Of a DNA stretch of 64,000 nt, positions 34,237 through 45,345 are shown piece after piece. Source of the DNA: Orientallactaga sibirica (Eukaryota; Chordata; Mammalia; Rodentia; Dipodidae); contig JAEOAD010000015.1 of the NCBI GenBank assembly GCA_036365145.1, positions 37,525,501 through 37,589,500 on the forward strand, in the 5' to 3' direction. A model generated the notes under the pieces. The model saw only the letters and a list, made by a program, of their open reading frames with translations. It was not told where the DNA came from and did not search any database. A program made the translations under genes and the position numbers. Positions within the stretch are counted from its first letter, which is position 1, and the number at the start of each line of letters is the position of its first letter.

Positions 34237-36987
34237 AACCCCTATAATCTTGTACCTTATGTGGTAGACTTCTACCTTTTGATAGATGTGGGACCTAAAC
34301 AAAATGCCAACATTATGAATGTAGACTAACAGACTGAATGACTTCATTACAGATGGAGAAACAAGGACCACCAAGGTGAAGAACCTTGCTCAATTTCTGT
34401 TTCTATAACGTAAATCCAAACACTAATGATACAGAAAAGAATGAACCAACATTACCAGGATATAGAACTCAGTAGAATTTTCACACAACGGCCCTCTGAT
34501 ATACTTCTTTTAACCATTTTTGTGGCTCTCACTACAGAGGAAAACTAATATCCCGAGAACTCACAGTCTTCAAGCTAAGGGTGGAGTGGAGCTAGGGTTC
34601 CATACATATCCCTGCCTCCACATACTCTTTTACTTAGGACATGTTTTGCTCTCATTAAAAACACTCAAAGCCATTCTAATTGCTATAGTTATGACAGTGT
34701 AAGAAAGAGGAGAAAATGGATTTATACCAAATAGAGTGTGTAAGCAAGGTGATTCTACATTTGACATACTAAATGTACAAAACTGAACAAAACAAGAAAA
34801 GTTTGTACTAGCACATCAAATCTATGCTTGCAAAAGTACTATTACCCTAGTTCCAAAAGACATTTGTGAAAATACTATGATATACACATTGCTGGTAGCC
34901 ATCATGTTAATTGGGACAAACTCATCTGTTCCTAGACAGATACAATTGCCATATTATTAAGGACAACTTTTGACTATCTGATATATTTCTATAAAATCTT
35001 ACATGTAAATGTCAGTATTTCAATGAAATTACCTCACTTTTGTGCAGCATAGAGGAAAAAACGGATTTTTTACAGTAAGGCAGAAAAGTCTCTGCCACCT
35101 TTGGCTTGACACTCATTTGACCTTAACATCTATGATCTTCAGTGTCCTCTGTTGAAAGATATGGATGATGCTAAAGTCCTTTAATGCTGTCATTTTGTTC
35201 ATTCAGTTAATTCAATGTAGTTTTAGAAGTAAAGAACCTGGCAAAGAAGCCACTACGCAATAGATTCCCCTCCCCCTTTATCTCCTTCTGCTAATTACAA
35301 AGTCCTTTTAAATATTTTCATATGTGCTTTATCCTTATAAGCATCCTTTGTGTTAAATATCACAGTGCTGCTTTCTCATTTTATACACTCTTGAGGACAT
35401 TACACAATTTGCCTAGAAGCACCTGACATAACAAAAGCCAAGATTTCTAATCGAGTTTTTTTTTTTTTTTGATTAGTCAACAAATTCATAGCTACATAGG
35501 CTCTAAAGGCAAGACAGTAAGACTGAATAGATCCCTGTCCTCATCCAAATTCCTCTTGACATAATAGATTGTATAGAAAGAGGCACAATAAATACCCCAG
35601 AAGACAGAGATGGCTTGTTACAGATGTCATGAGTGAGCCAGCCACAAACAAAGCATCACAAGTCTTGTGTAATTCCAAGGTTTCAAAGAGAGATCCAGAA
35701 AGGCTAGCTGGAGGTATATCACTTGTCCAACATTAATGATATTCCAAAAGGCCAGTTATATATCACTACAAGAATACAGAAAACCCTCTTTCCCCTTCAG
35801 AGCCCTCAGAATAGGCTATAATGTTACTTCAGAAATGTTTCACTGTGTCTATAGAGCTATTTTAGCATTCTTTTACTTATACCAATCAACACTTCAAAAC
35901 AAGAGAAACTTGGACATATGTTCTTCCTGATCATGCCTCACATTGAACTAAAACAGTCTTAACACATTAAAAACACGGAGGAAGTTCTTGTTACTTCCCC
36001 GCATCACACCTCCCTGCCTCCTGACCCAATTTAGAGACTGATTTTACTTGGCTTATGCAATGCTCTGCCTAGTTCCCTGCCTCACGTATCTTCCCTCCAT
36101 AAAACTCTCTTGATCCAATCCTGTTCTTACCAGAATTTAAGAATCTTCCCTTCAGTAAGGAAATCAGCATCATATAGTTTGAGCTGGTTCTGTGTCTCAA
36201 TTCCAGGCAATGCCAGGTGGCCATTAGCTATGAACTATCTAGTTATAATCCCTGGCATTTTTCCTGCAGTAACATATAGTCTGTCTATAAAATACTGCTT
36301 CCACCAAGGGCCTCAGCATCTTCTTGTCCTGTGCCTGGAACTAGAGTTCTCTTCTTCTTTATACCTATAGTCTACCACAATCTGGGCATAATTTGCTCTT
36401 CCAGTCACATGTCCTTTCCTCTCCTTAACACAGCCTTAGAAGGAGCCAACTTAATAAGACATTGTTCCCTAACCCCCTCTTGCCCTTCATCATATTTCTT
36501 CATTCATACTCCTTTCTACCTAGAATATTGTCCATCTCCATCTTTTTGTCTTCAGAATTCCTAATCTTCCCATTATTCCAAGTTAACCTCAGACATGCTT
36601 TACTCCACCAGCTTTTAATACTGGGCAAGTAAAGCAGGAAAACTGGGCAGTGTAGTTTTATATGAACTTGTAAGAATGCTTTAGTACTTTCATACTAAAA
36701 TGCAAACTATAATAATCTTGCAATTATACTTGTTCTTAGTTGTGTAGTCCTTGGGCAGCAAATGAGTCTTCTGAACTTTAGTTTCTTCATACATAGCATG
36801 GTAGTACTAACACGCACCCCATATAGTAGTAATATGATCAAGCCATTAATCTTGCAGGTGTGCAATACATGACAGTTACTTAATTAACAGTAACTGTAAG
36901 AGAATGTTTATACAAACAAATGTCAAAGGAACTAGAGTGTGATAACTAATAGATTTCTGAAGAACTCACATCTATTTGTAGGGCTTA
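34237..36987. other. Unannotated stretch with weak MIR remnants
   Basis: 34330-34420 ('acagatggagaaacaaggac'), 35320-35450 ('cttctcattttatacactct', minus) and 36740-36860 ('actttagtttcttcatacat', plus) are possible MIR pieces. An A/T homopolymer lies at 35457-35470. Short frames around 36110-36564 are not supported as exons. Confidence 0.45.
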
Positions 36988-37321
36988 TGTTGCAGTCAGA
37001 TTCTCATTGCTGGCAGAAATCACCCAACCAAGAGCAGCTTGTGGGAAAAAAGGTTTATTTTGGCTTACAGACTTGAGGGTAAGCTCCATAATGGCAGGGG
37101 AAAACTATGGCATGAGAAAAGGGTGGACATCACCCCCTGTCCAACATAAGGTGGACAATAGCAACAGGAGAGAGTGGCAAACACTGGCATGAGGACGCTG
37201 GCTATAACATACCAACAATACACCATCTCCAGGAGGCTTTAATTTCCCATTGCCATCAGCTGGGGAGACTAGCATTCTGACTACCTAAGTTTATAGGGGA
37301 CACCTGAATCAAACCACCACA
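36988..37321 (-). repeat. MaLR (MT-like) solo LTR
   Basis: Minus strand: 'tgtggtggtttgattcaggt' start at 37321, 'ataaacttaggtagtcagaa', 'agccaaaataaacctttttt' with AATAAA, and end ...CTGACTGCAACA at 36988. Flanks 'gctta' and 'cctta' agree at 4 of 5 bases. 334 bp, a usual length for this group. Confidence 0.85.
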
Positions 37322-37354
37322 CCTTATTAAGGCTTCTTTCAGAACAAAACATTT

Positions 37355-37510
37355 GGGTTGGGGAGGTGATTCAATGGTTAAAGACACTTACTTGCAAAGC
37401 CTGATAGCTGGAGTTCAATTCCCCAGTATCCACTTTTAAGGTCAGGTGTACAAAGTGGCACATGCTTGGGTTCGTTTGTGTGGCAAGAAGCCCCACTTCT
37501 CTTCCCCTTT

Positions 37511-37554
<44 letters not shown>

Positions 37555-37589
37555 TCCTTCCTTCCTTCCTTCCTCCTTCCTTCCTTCCT

Positions 37590-37625
<36 letters not shown>

Positions 37626-37677
37626 TCCTTCCTTCCTTCCTTCCCTTCCTCCTTCCTTCCTTCCTTCCTTCCTTCCT

Positions 37678-37725
<48 letters not shown>

Positions 37726-37788
37726 TCCTTCCTTCCTTCCTTCCTTCCTTCCTCCTTCCTTCCTTCCTTCCTTCCTTCCTTCCTTCCT

Positions 37789-37823
<35 letters not shown>

Positions 37824-37862
37824 CTCTATCCTCACAAATAAACAAATTAAAACATTTTAAAA
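37355..37862 (+). repeat. tRNA-derived SINE carrying a large polypyrimidine array
   Basis: Head 'gggttggggaggtgattcaa', body to about 37500, then a 310-bp (TTTC)/(TTCC) array in the position of the CT-rich region, then the A-rich tail. Flanked by the exact repeat 'aacaaaacattt' at 37343-37354 and 37863-37874, so array and SINE are one insertion unit. All long open frames here (37371-37888, both strands) are products of the array, not genes. Confidence 0.93.
37509..37823. repeat. Compound (TTTC)n/(TTCC)n microsatellite
   Basis: Four TTTC blocks alternate with three TTCC blocks, and each TTCC block contains an internal 'cctcc' break. The alternation has a period near 100-110 bp, a higher-order tandem. 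One strand is pure pyrimidine for more than 300 bp. Confidence 0.97.
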
Positions 37863-37874
37863 AACAAAACATTT

Positions 37875-40724
37875 TAACTCAGCCTTGAAATATGGTTAGA
37901 ATGTGAACTATAAACACAATAAGAAACACAAACTAGGAAAAAGTAATGTCTAGTATGCAAGTAGAAAAACATGGATGTAAAGACATGGCCAAATCACAGG
38001 CTAAGTGAAGCAGAAGGGGAAGGAATGGTAGTCAAGACACATATTTCTAGAAATGACTCTGCTGGAGATTAAAAATATGTCATCTATATGTACATTTGTT
38101 CATATGGTGAAATAAATCTTTATACAAACTCTCAACACCACTCAAAAATTTGTAAAACATACCAGGTCTTCTTTGGTATGGATCCGTGGGTACAGTTTAG
38201 TTTTTGCCAACATTTGTATAAGGTGTGAATAAGATTCAGAAGTTTTAGAACAAAGGAAAAGCTAAAAGCCCTTTTTGTTGTTGTTGTTAAGACACAGCAG
38301 TCTTTTGGGAGCTTTATTAGAAAATTCTTGTGCCAGCTGTCTCTTCTTTACTCACATTCACACAATATGCCTTTCTCTTGTTTCTCTTCAACTGCACGCA
38401 GATACTAATGAGTTTTCAGGAATAGAAAACCCAATGGAATATTAAAATTGGAAAGAGATTGTTGAGTTAATTTTACTGAAGTGCATCTCAACCCACTGTA
38501 CTGTTGTAAGAATGAATATTCAAATAGGAATTCAATCATGGGAAAATTAATTAAGGAAAATGTTATTGCTAATATTGCTTTTTACACATATACATATGCA
38601 AAGACACACAATCAACTACTGGCTCTGGCACCAAAAATAATAAAAGTTAAACATTTATGAAAGTCAAATGTTCAAGACCTCTTGCTGAGTTGATTGTACA
38701 AGACTTTAGATGACTTTTATAGACCACTCGGAAAACTGTTTCTCACAGGCCAGGTCCACCATCATTTCATTTGTTTACATGAAAATCTTCACTTTGTCCA
38801 TAGCATCCTTAAGAGTAAAGGTGAAGCCTTTAGGGATTTCTAAATTCTTCACTGGTTTATGCATAGTTCATCTCATTTTAACTACTTACATTCTCTAAAA
38901 TATGTTGTACTCTTGCATGTCCTCCTGTCTTTGCACATGCTGTTCACTGTGAAGAACATTGTTTTACCTTTCAGCAGTTCATCCTTGCAGAAGTGTCAGC
39001 TCTTTTCCTTTGCTCTTGAATATTGCCGTAGCACACTGGGTGTAATGCTTGTATAGGAATAATGTGCACATACGAAATCCTAGAGCCCATGCTGGTCAAG
39101 CACACATTTTTACTGTCACAGTCTGTTTACTTGGCTGCTCCTGTACTAGACAATGCACTTACTGTTTGACTAAACAAATATCATATAACAGCATTATGCT
39201 CGTCACTGTGGTTTAATGGGGAATAAAACACAGATCCTTCCCTCAGGCAGATTATAGTTTAATTACATATATGTATATATACACATACATAATTATTATG
39301 TGCCCCTGGATAATAATTTCTACTCCCTCTAGCCTCTGAATTGTGCATGAATAACTGCAATGAAAGGATGGATATGTTGTTTCATAGTATATTACTTGAG
39401 AAAAGCAATATTCATACCCCAAAGAACATAAAACGTAAAAGCAATTTGGTATATCAGTAAGAAAACTGAATTTAGAATCAAAATTTTGATTCTCGATCCC
39501 TAAACTTACTAAATTTTGAATAAGCCTCTAAACCTCTCTGAGCTTTAGTTTTCTAATTAACATAATTTGAGCATTAGCTAAGTATTCAATCCTCTCTACA
39601 CACTAAAGGAGTAAAAATGACAAAGAATACAATGAGAATACCTTTCTAGTAGGCAATAGATTTTAGAGCCAACAATTGGCTTTCTTCACTTATATTTTCC
39701 TCTAAAGGCTAGGGACATTAGTTTGGCATGAGGCAATTGCAAATGTAATTGTTATTACAGAGATAGGTCACTAGTGCCCAGATGAATGTTCTTGGAACTA
39801 TAAACCTGCATGCAATGGGAGGGATTAATATCAAGAGGCCTTAGATATGTGCCCAGGTTCCCTTAGACAGACACATCTGAGGCCTACCTTTGAGTCTAAA
39901 GCTGCATAGTTTGTAGAAGAAGCTATGGCTACAATAGGCCTATGAAATGCTGTCTATTGAAATGCAGGTCTCACAAAATAATCCATAGCTCCTTTTTTTC
40001 CTCAGGGCTACAACTCTGGGCTTTGTTCCTTGGAGCACAGATGAGCCCTTTATTCTGTTGTCTAAACAGGAAAATTATGGTTCCCGGAGGAGGAAAGGCT
40101 TAGGTCTGAGCTTGACTTTTTATCAGTCCTGTTAATTTGGAAATAAGCTATTGGTCTGACTTTGCATTCATCAGTGTCAAGAGTGGATTGTGTTCCTTTG
40201 GTCTCTTTGTCCTTAATTAACAGACATTGAATACCCATATTAATTAGTGATACTGAGATGTATTTTGTCTCATCCTTCACCATGGTGGATAATTAAAATT
40301 CCTATTAATAAAATAGCTTCATTCATTCATAATTTCTGTGAAACTATTATAAAAGCAATAAACACAATTTTAGGGTAGCCTCCTTTCTTCTCCCAGCCTC
40401 CCTTTACTGTTGTTGTCTATTTCCTTAAAGGTCTTAGTATTACACAGGGAAGGGCAAGCTTGCAAAGGTTGCATGTGCTAACCTGGATCTGATCACTCAG
40501 GGCATATAATTAACAAGATAAATCAGACAGCAGTGTTTTCAAGAAGAGAGGAAAAGACCCACTGAAATCAGAAATGTAATACGATTTTGTAGGCTTGTAA
40601 CTACTGCCAAACTGACAAACAAAAGCTTTGTTTTCAATTGGATTGGAAATAGCCATACAAGTTTTCAAATTGTATGCTATGGTGTTTTGGGTTCAGTTCA
40701 GATTAGCAAATGTTGTTAAATATA
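37875..40724. other. Repeat-poor stretch
   Basis: The longest run without young repeats. A MIR-like remnant lies at 39450-39600 ('taagcctctaaacctctctg', 'tagttttctaattaacataa'). No coding frame has support. 40000-40720 is free of recognised repeats and contains several TAATTA-type motifs (e.g. 'tccttaattaacagaca', 'ggcatataattaacaag'). Confidence 0.45.
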
Positions 40725-40850
40725 CATTGAAGCCAGGTGTGGTGGTATGCACCTTTAATCCAAGCACTCAGGAGGCCAAGGTAGGAGGATTGCTATAAGT
40801 TTGAGGCCAGCCTGAGACTACATAGTGAATTCCAAGTCAGCCTGGACTGA

Positions 40851-40913
<63 letters not shown>

Positions 40914-41090
40914 TTTTTCTGAGGTAGGGTCTCACTCTAGCTCAGGCTGACCTGGAATTTACTATGTCATCTTTGGGTGACCTTGAACTCACAGTGATCC
41001 TCCTACCTCTGCCTCCCGAGTGCTGGGATTAAAGACGTGTACCACCACCCCTGGCTCAGCCTGGGCTGACTTTTTTTTTTCTTTAAGTCA
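40725..41090. repeat. B1 (+) interrupted by B1 (-), nested
   Basis: A plus-strand B1 runs from 40729 to about 40850 and stops at 'cagcctggactgac'. Then comes a (TTTC)n array (40852-40912) and a full minus-strand B1 (40913-41056), after which 'cagcctgggctgac' resumes at about 41057. The repeated 14-mer (one mismatch) is the target duplication, so the minus B1 inserted into the plus B1. Together they form a large inverted repeat. Confidence 0.9.
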
Positions 41091-42093
41091 GTACTTTCAC
41101 ATTCTTTAAATTGACATCTCTACACATTTCTTCTAGATTTTTTCCACTGTATACAATACTTCTCAGCTTGTTTAATCCTAATAAACTTCATTGTGACAGA
41201 AACTAAGTTTGTCTTAATTCAGATTCTCAGTGCTACCATACTGTGGGCACTTAAATGTCTAGTGAGTGAATAAAGGAAAGGGCATTTGAGTATTAACTAG
41301 GTCTCCTAATAAGATTATAACCTTACACAGACAGAAATCTCTAAAAGATGTAACAGTTTACAAACATATTCTTGGCTACAGAGCAATCCTTGGCCTTTCT
41401 ATGGGAAAAAACAAACTAGATGCAAAAATGATAAGTTGGTGAGGTACAACATAACCCAAAGTGCCTATCCCTACCCTTAACTACTCTTCTCACTATAGAA
41501 AAATTCCATTCTGTTCACCCTAAAGTCCATCTGCTCTTCAGAAGTTTACTTGGGCTCCAGCCACAAGAGATCCTTCTCAGAATTTTCACATGAGCTTCCA
41601 CAGTCAGAGTTGCTATTTCCCAAATTGATTTGACAACAACTTTTGGCATCTACTGAGTACTTCCCACCATTCTGCTGCTCTTATTGGACCCACAGTAGTC
41701 TTCATTATAGTTCAACATAAAATTGCTCACATGCTATGGGTTAATTACTTCTTAAAGCCCCATGGTATAACCTCCTTCACAGTATGTAATACACAGTAAA
41801 TGTTCAATGATTATGGGTTGCCTTTCATTTGCAATTTCTTGCAAATGACTGAAAAAAAAAGCAAGAACACTCCCCATATAGAAATTTTTCACTTCCAGCA
41901 GTCCACACTTGCTCTTTCCCCTTTCTTGCTATTCATTTTCCTTTTAAGCCCTAGCAATAGGGCTTCTACCACTAAAACTGCTTCACTGATTTCTCTAGCT
42001 GTCCCATTTTAAGGGTTCTCCAATGCCCTTGTATTCTGCAACATTCCAAATAGTAGCATGGTCCCTATTTAAAGAATTTTAAAATACTGTCTT
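41091..42093. other. Unannotated stretch
   Basis: No gene or named repeat was recognised. Confidence 0.5.
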
Positions 42094-42105
42094 AAGAAGT
42101 CAGTT

Positions 42106-42424
42106 GGGGCCAGGCATGGTGGCACATGCCTTTAATGCTAGCACTGGGGAGACAGAGGTAGAAGGATCGCTGTGAGTTTAAAGCCACCCTGAGACTACAT
42201 AGTGAATTCCAGGTTAGCCTGGTTAAAGTGAGACCCTACGAGATGGCTTAGTGGTTAAGGCACTTATTGGCAAGGCCAAAGGACCCAGATTCAATTCCCC
42301 AGTACCCACAAGTCAGATGCACAAGAAGGTGTATGCATCTTGAGTTTGTTTGCAGTGACTAGAGGCCCTGGTGTGTCCATTCTCTTGCTCTATCCCTTTC
42401 TCTGTCTCCAAACTTCTTTCTCTC

Positions 42425-42468
<44 letters not shown>

Positions 42469-42477
42469 ATATTTTAA
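42106..42477 (+). repeat. Composite SINE: B1 fused to a tRNA-derived SINE
   Basis: B1 ('ggccaggcatggtggcacat' to 'agtgagaccctac', 42107-42235) runs directly, with no A-tail, into a tRNA-derived SINE lacking its first bases ('gagatggcttagtggttaag', 42236 onward), with CT-rich run and (AAAT)n tail. One exact 12-bp duplication 'aagaagtcagtt' (42094-42105 and 42478-42489) flanks the pair, so it moved as a single unit. Confidence 0.92.
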
Positions 42478-42509
42478 AAGAAGTCAGTTTGCAGAAGTTG
42501 CTTAGGGGT

Positions 42510-42872
42510 TGCTGCAGTCAGGTTCACATTTCTGGCAGCAAATACCCAACCAAGAGCAGCTTGTGGGCGGGTGGGGGGGAGGAGGAGGAAGGTTTATTTT
42601 GGCTTATAGACTCAAGGGGAAGCTCCATGATGGCAGGGAAAATGATGGCATGAGCAGAAGGTGGACATCACCTCCTGGCCAACATCAGGTGGGCAACAGC
42701 AATAGGAGAGTGTGCCAAACACTGGCAAGGGGAAGCTGGCTATAATACCCATAAGCCCACCCTCAACAATACACTGCCTCTAGGAGGCATTAATTCCCAA
42801 ATCTTCATCAGCTGGGAATCCAACATTCAGCATACCTAAGTTTATGGGGGACACCTGTATCAAACCACCACA
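42510..42872 (-). repeat. MaLR (MT-like) solo LTR
   Basis: Minus strand: 'tgtggtggtttgatacaggt' start at 42872, 'ataaacttaggtatgctgaa', 'agccaaaataaaccttcctc' with AATAAA, end ...CTGACTGCAGCA at 42510. Same subfamily as 36988-37321. No exact flanking repeat was seen. Confidence 0.85.
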
Positions 42873-42899
42873 ATTGCCAATATCACTTACAGAATCTTT

Positions 42900-43160
42900 G
42901 TCTTCTACCCCAGCTTCCTTCTTTTCTTAATAATTATCATTGTAGTTATCACAGACATTATTATTAAGTGCTTCCTATTGCCAGGAGATGTGTTCAATGT
43001 GTGTTCTTTCATTTATTCCTCTCAATTACTAAAGGTACTAAAGGTGCATTTTATAGATGAAGAAAGTGACACACTGAGTATTCATGCAACTTCTAAAAGC
43101 TAAAAATGTATAAAGATTTGAGCCCATAAATATTTAATTTCAAAAATCAAACTTTTCACT
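42900..43160 (-). repeat. MIR-like remnant
   Basis: 'attattattaagtgcttcct', 'gtgttctttcatttattcct' and 'ttttatagatgaagaaagtg' follow the order of a minus-strand MIR. Confidence 0.55.
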
Positions 43161-43544
43161 ATAAAACTATACTGTTTGAAACAGGACTAGTTTAGTATCT
43201 CTGCCTTTCTTTTGCATGGGAAGGATTTGAACATCACATATTAAGAGGACCTCTGAATATAAGATGCTAGGAAGCCTCAGGACTCTTGAAAGGACATCGG
43301 GGTGCAGTTTTCAAGGTTGGCCTCTTAGGACAAGAATTCTCTGTGCAGCTCATATAGCATTTCTACTAGCAGAAGGAACATACCACATGTTGGGACATAA
43401 TTCTACTCACTAATCTAGTTCTGTTCTTTTCAAATACTCAAAATGGTCTCCTGACATCATGACAGGTTTTTAGAAATTTTCACTTACCCCTGAGACTTTT
43501 ATCCAAACTAAATAACTTAGTTTTATTGGACTGGTTTAACTTTT

Positions 43545-43680
43545 ATTTTTATTTTTTATTTTTGCTGTTGTTTGGAGAGAAGGATTCGCTATGTCTCCCA
43601 GGATGGCCTCAACTTTGCAATCCTCCTGCCACAATGTCTCCAGCACCAGGATTACAGGCATATATCACCACACTGGTTTA
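43545..43680 (-). repeat. B1-like SINE, diverged
   Basis: T-rich lead, 'gagagaaggattcgctatgt', 'caggatggcctcaactttgc', 'accaggattacaggcatata'. Reads as an old B1 on the minus strand. Confidence 0.6.
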
Positions 43681-44128
43681 ATAGATACTATACTAGATAC
43701 TCCATTTCCTGAGGTTTAGTCACAGTTAGTCCTTATCTTGGTCCTGGTCCCTCCCATGCTCTGTGTCTACTGCCCTGCCCCAATCAGAGCTGCATCACTG
43801 TGAATGGATGGCCCCCAATAGATTCAGACTTTATTAAAGCTTGTAACTTAGATCTCCAGCGCCTGGCTGGAGAAGGCATCACTATGTCTTCTTTGGAGGC
43901 TCATCCCAGCAATGTGAAGCTAACTACTACATGGGGACAAGTATAACAACTTGATACCAAATAGTGGATATGATAAATCCTGATTAAATTCTAAAACAGT
44001 AGCTGTCCTGGAAGACTTACATTGGAAGATGTGGTCATCTCTGTCCTAGATACTAAGAATTCTTTGATCCTGAGTAAAGGCTCTGAAACTGTTAAGTTGG
44101 GGTTTTTTGGCTCAAACTTTTATCTTAA
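43681..44128. other. Unannotated stretch
   Basis: Nothing clear. No gene. Confidence 0.45.
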
Positions 44129-44191
44129 TGCTGCTTCAGGATTTTGGAGTTCAGAAGGGGTCTCCCAAACTTGTAAACCCCAATTTTGGGC

Positions 44192-44408
44192 CCTTATTTT
44201 ATTTTATTTTATTTTATTTTATTTTATTTTATTTTATTTTATTTTATTTTATTTGACAGAGAGAGAATGGGCATACCAGGTCCTGTCACCACTGCAAATG
44301 AACTTCAGACACATGTACCACTTTGTGCATCTGGCTTTACATGGGTATTGGGGAATCAAACCCAGGTCAGTAGGCTTTGCATGCAAGTGTCTTAACCACT
44401 CTCTAGTT
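44192..44408 (-). repeat. tRNA-derived SINE with (TTTTA)n tail
   Basis: Pentanucleotide array at 44196-44254, GA-rich block, 'gcatctggctttacatgggt' and decayed head. Inserted in the LTR-like repeat. Confidence 0.88.
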
Positions 44409-44553
44409 CTTTTATCCTATTTTTAACAAAGAATTGATTAAATGGACTAAATAAGGATAAATATTGAATTACGAATTATTTATTTGGGGAGAAATAATAA
44501 TTAATGAGGTTTCATAGGGGAAATTGATATGTAGGAAAAGACTGGGACAGTTA

Positions 44554-44560
44554 TACACAC

Positions 44561-44600
<40 letters not shown>
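44554..44600. repeat. (AC)n/(ATAC)n microsatellite
   Basis: ACAC runs with an internal (CATA)n block. Confidence 0.95.
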
Positions 44601-44601
<1 letters not shown>

Positions 44602-44783
44602 ACTTACATGCATACCCAAGATCAGACATAGATGCCCCTTCAAATAACAGACCAGAGATGCTTAAGAAATAGTGAAGGACTCAGATATCCAATATAAATC
44701 TTACATATAATCAAAGTGAGAAGGTACCTCCAAAGCATGACACAGATAGAAGACAAAAGGAAAAATACCCATATATTATATTA

Positions 44784-44966
44784 TGCCGGTTCTTCTCCGC
44801 CAGCAGGTAGAGCAGAAGAGAGAGAGCCGGGCCAGTTGCTTCTCTTGAGGCAGAGTGGGAAAATGGGTGTTGCGGCTCAAACCTTTCCCCAAAACACACC
44901 AGAAAAAAACCACATTGAGCCGGTAGCCATATCGAAGTAGGGACTCGAGTTTTATTGTAATGAGAG

Positions 44967-45028
<62 letters not shown>

Positions 45029-45274
45029 GAGAAAGAGGGTGGGAAAAAGGATGAGAGAAAGGTGTAACGGCCAATATTATTTTACCACGTCAGCAGTAGC
45101 TGGGCAGAGGCAGTTTCGGTGCTGAGTCACTCCAAGGACAGGTCGCTAAACTCCAGTCAGGCTCATAAAGTTCCACTAGGCCTCACAAGTGGGAGTAGGC
45201 CAAGGACAGGTCGCTAAACTCTAGCTAGGCTCAGAACTACTAGGCCTCACACCGGGGCCTCTTAGGGCCCAACA
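44784..45274 (-). repeat. ERV-A 3' LTR
   Basis: Starts TGTTGGGCCC at 45274 and ends ...CCGGCA at 44784 (minus strand). Both edges are fixed by loss of identity with the other LTR outside these points. Carries a 68-bp U3 repeat, a TGAGTCA (AP-1-like) site, a long (TA)n where the TATA box would be (44968-45010), and AATAAA in 'acaataaaactcgag' (about 44950-44964). By eye about 25-30 substitutions from the 5' LTR plus the (TA)n length difference. Confidence 0.88.
44968..45010. repeat. (TA)n expansion in ERV-A 3' LTR
   Basis: About 21 TA units followed by a poly-T. The 5' LTR has only about 7 units at 48044-48058. Confidence 0.95.
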
Positions 45275-45291
45275 TCTCCCCTTTTGTTTTT
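45275..45291 (-). other. Polypurine tract of ERV-A
   Basis: On the minus strand 'aaaaacaaaaggggaga' lies directly against the TG of the 3' LTR. This is the expected plus-strand primer site, and its position confirms the element's orientation. Confidence 0.85.
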
Positions 45292-45345
45292 GTAAGAACA
45301 GTGGATGGCATGGCCTCTGTCTTAGGTTGTCCCCCTCTGGGAATC

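Larger units (their letters stand above)
44129..44783 (-). repeat. LTR-like repeat, unclassified family, copy III, 3' part
   Basis: 'tgctgcttcaggattttgga' at the left edge matches the 3' end of copy II (12413). The internal 'attatttatttggggaga' matches its AATAAA region. It is interrupted by a SINE (44192-44408) and an (AC)n run, and cut at 44783 by the retrovirus-like element. The 5' part resumes at 48316. Confidence 0.55.

Noticed and set aside
37371..37888. Long open frames on both strands (130-164 codons) made of K/E/R/G or S/F/L/P repeats
   Set aside because: They are translations of a (TTTC)/(TTCC) microsatellite in all frames; a four-base repeat without stops is open by construction.
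44970..45030. CRISPR-like or origin-like AT repeat
   Set aside because: It is a dinucleotide expansion in an LTR; there are no spaced direct repeats with unique spacers anywhere in the window.
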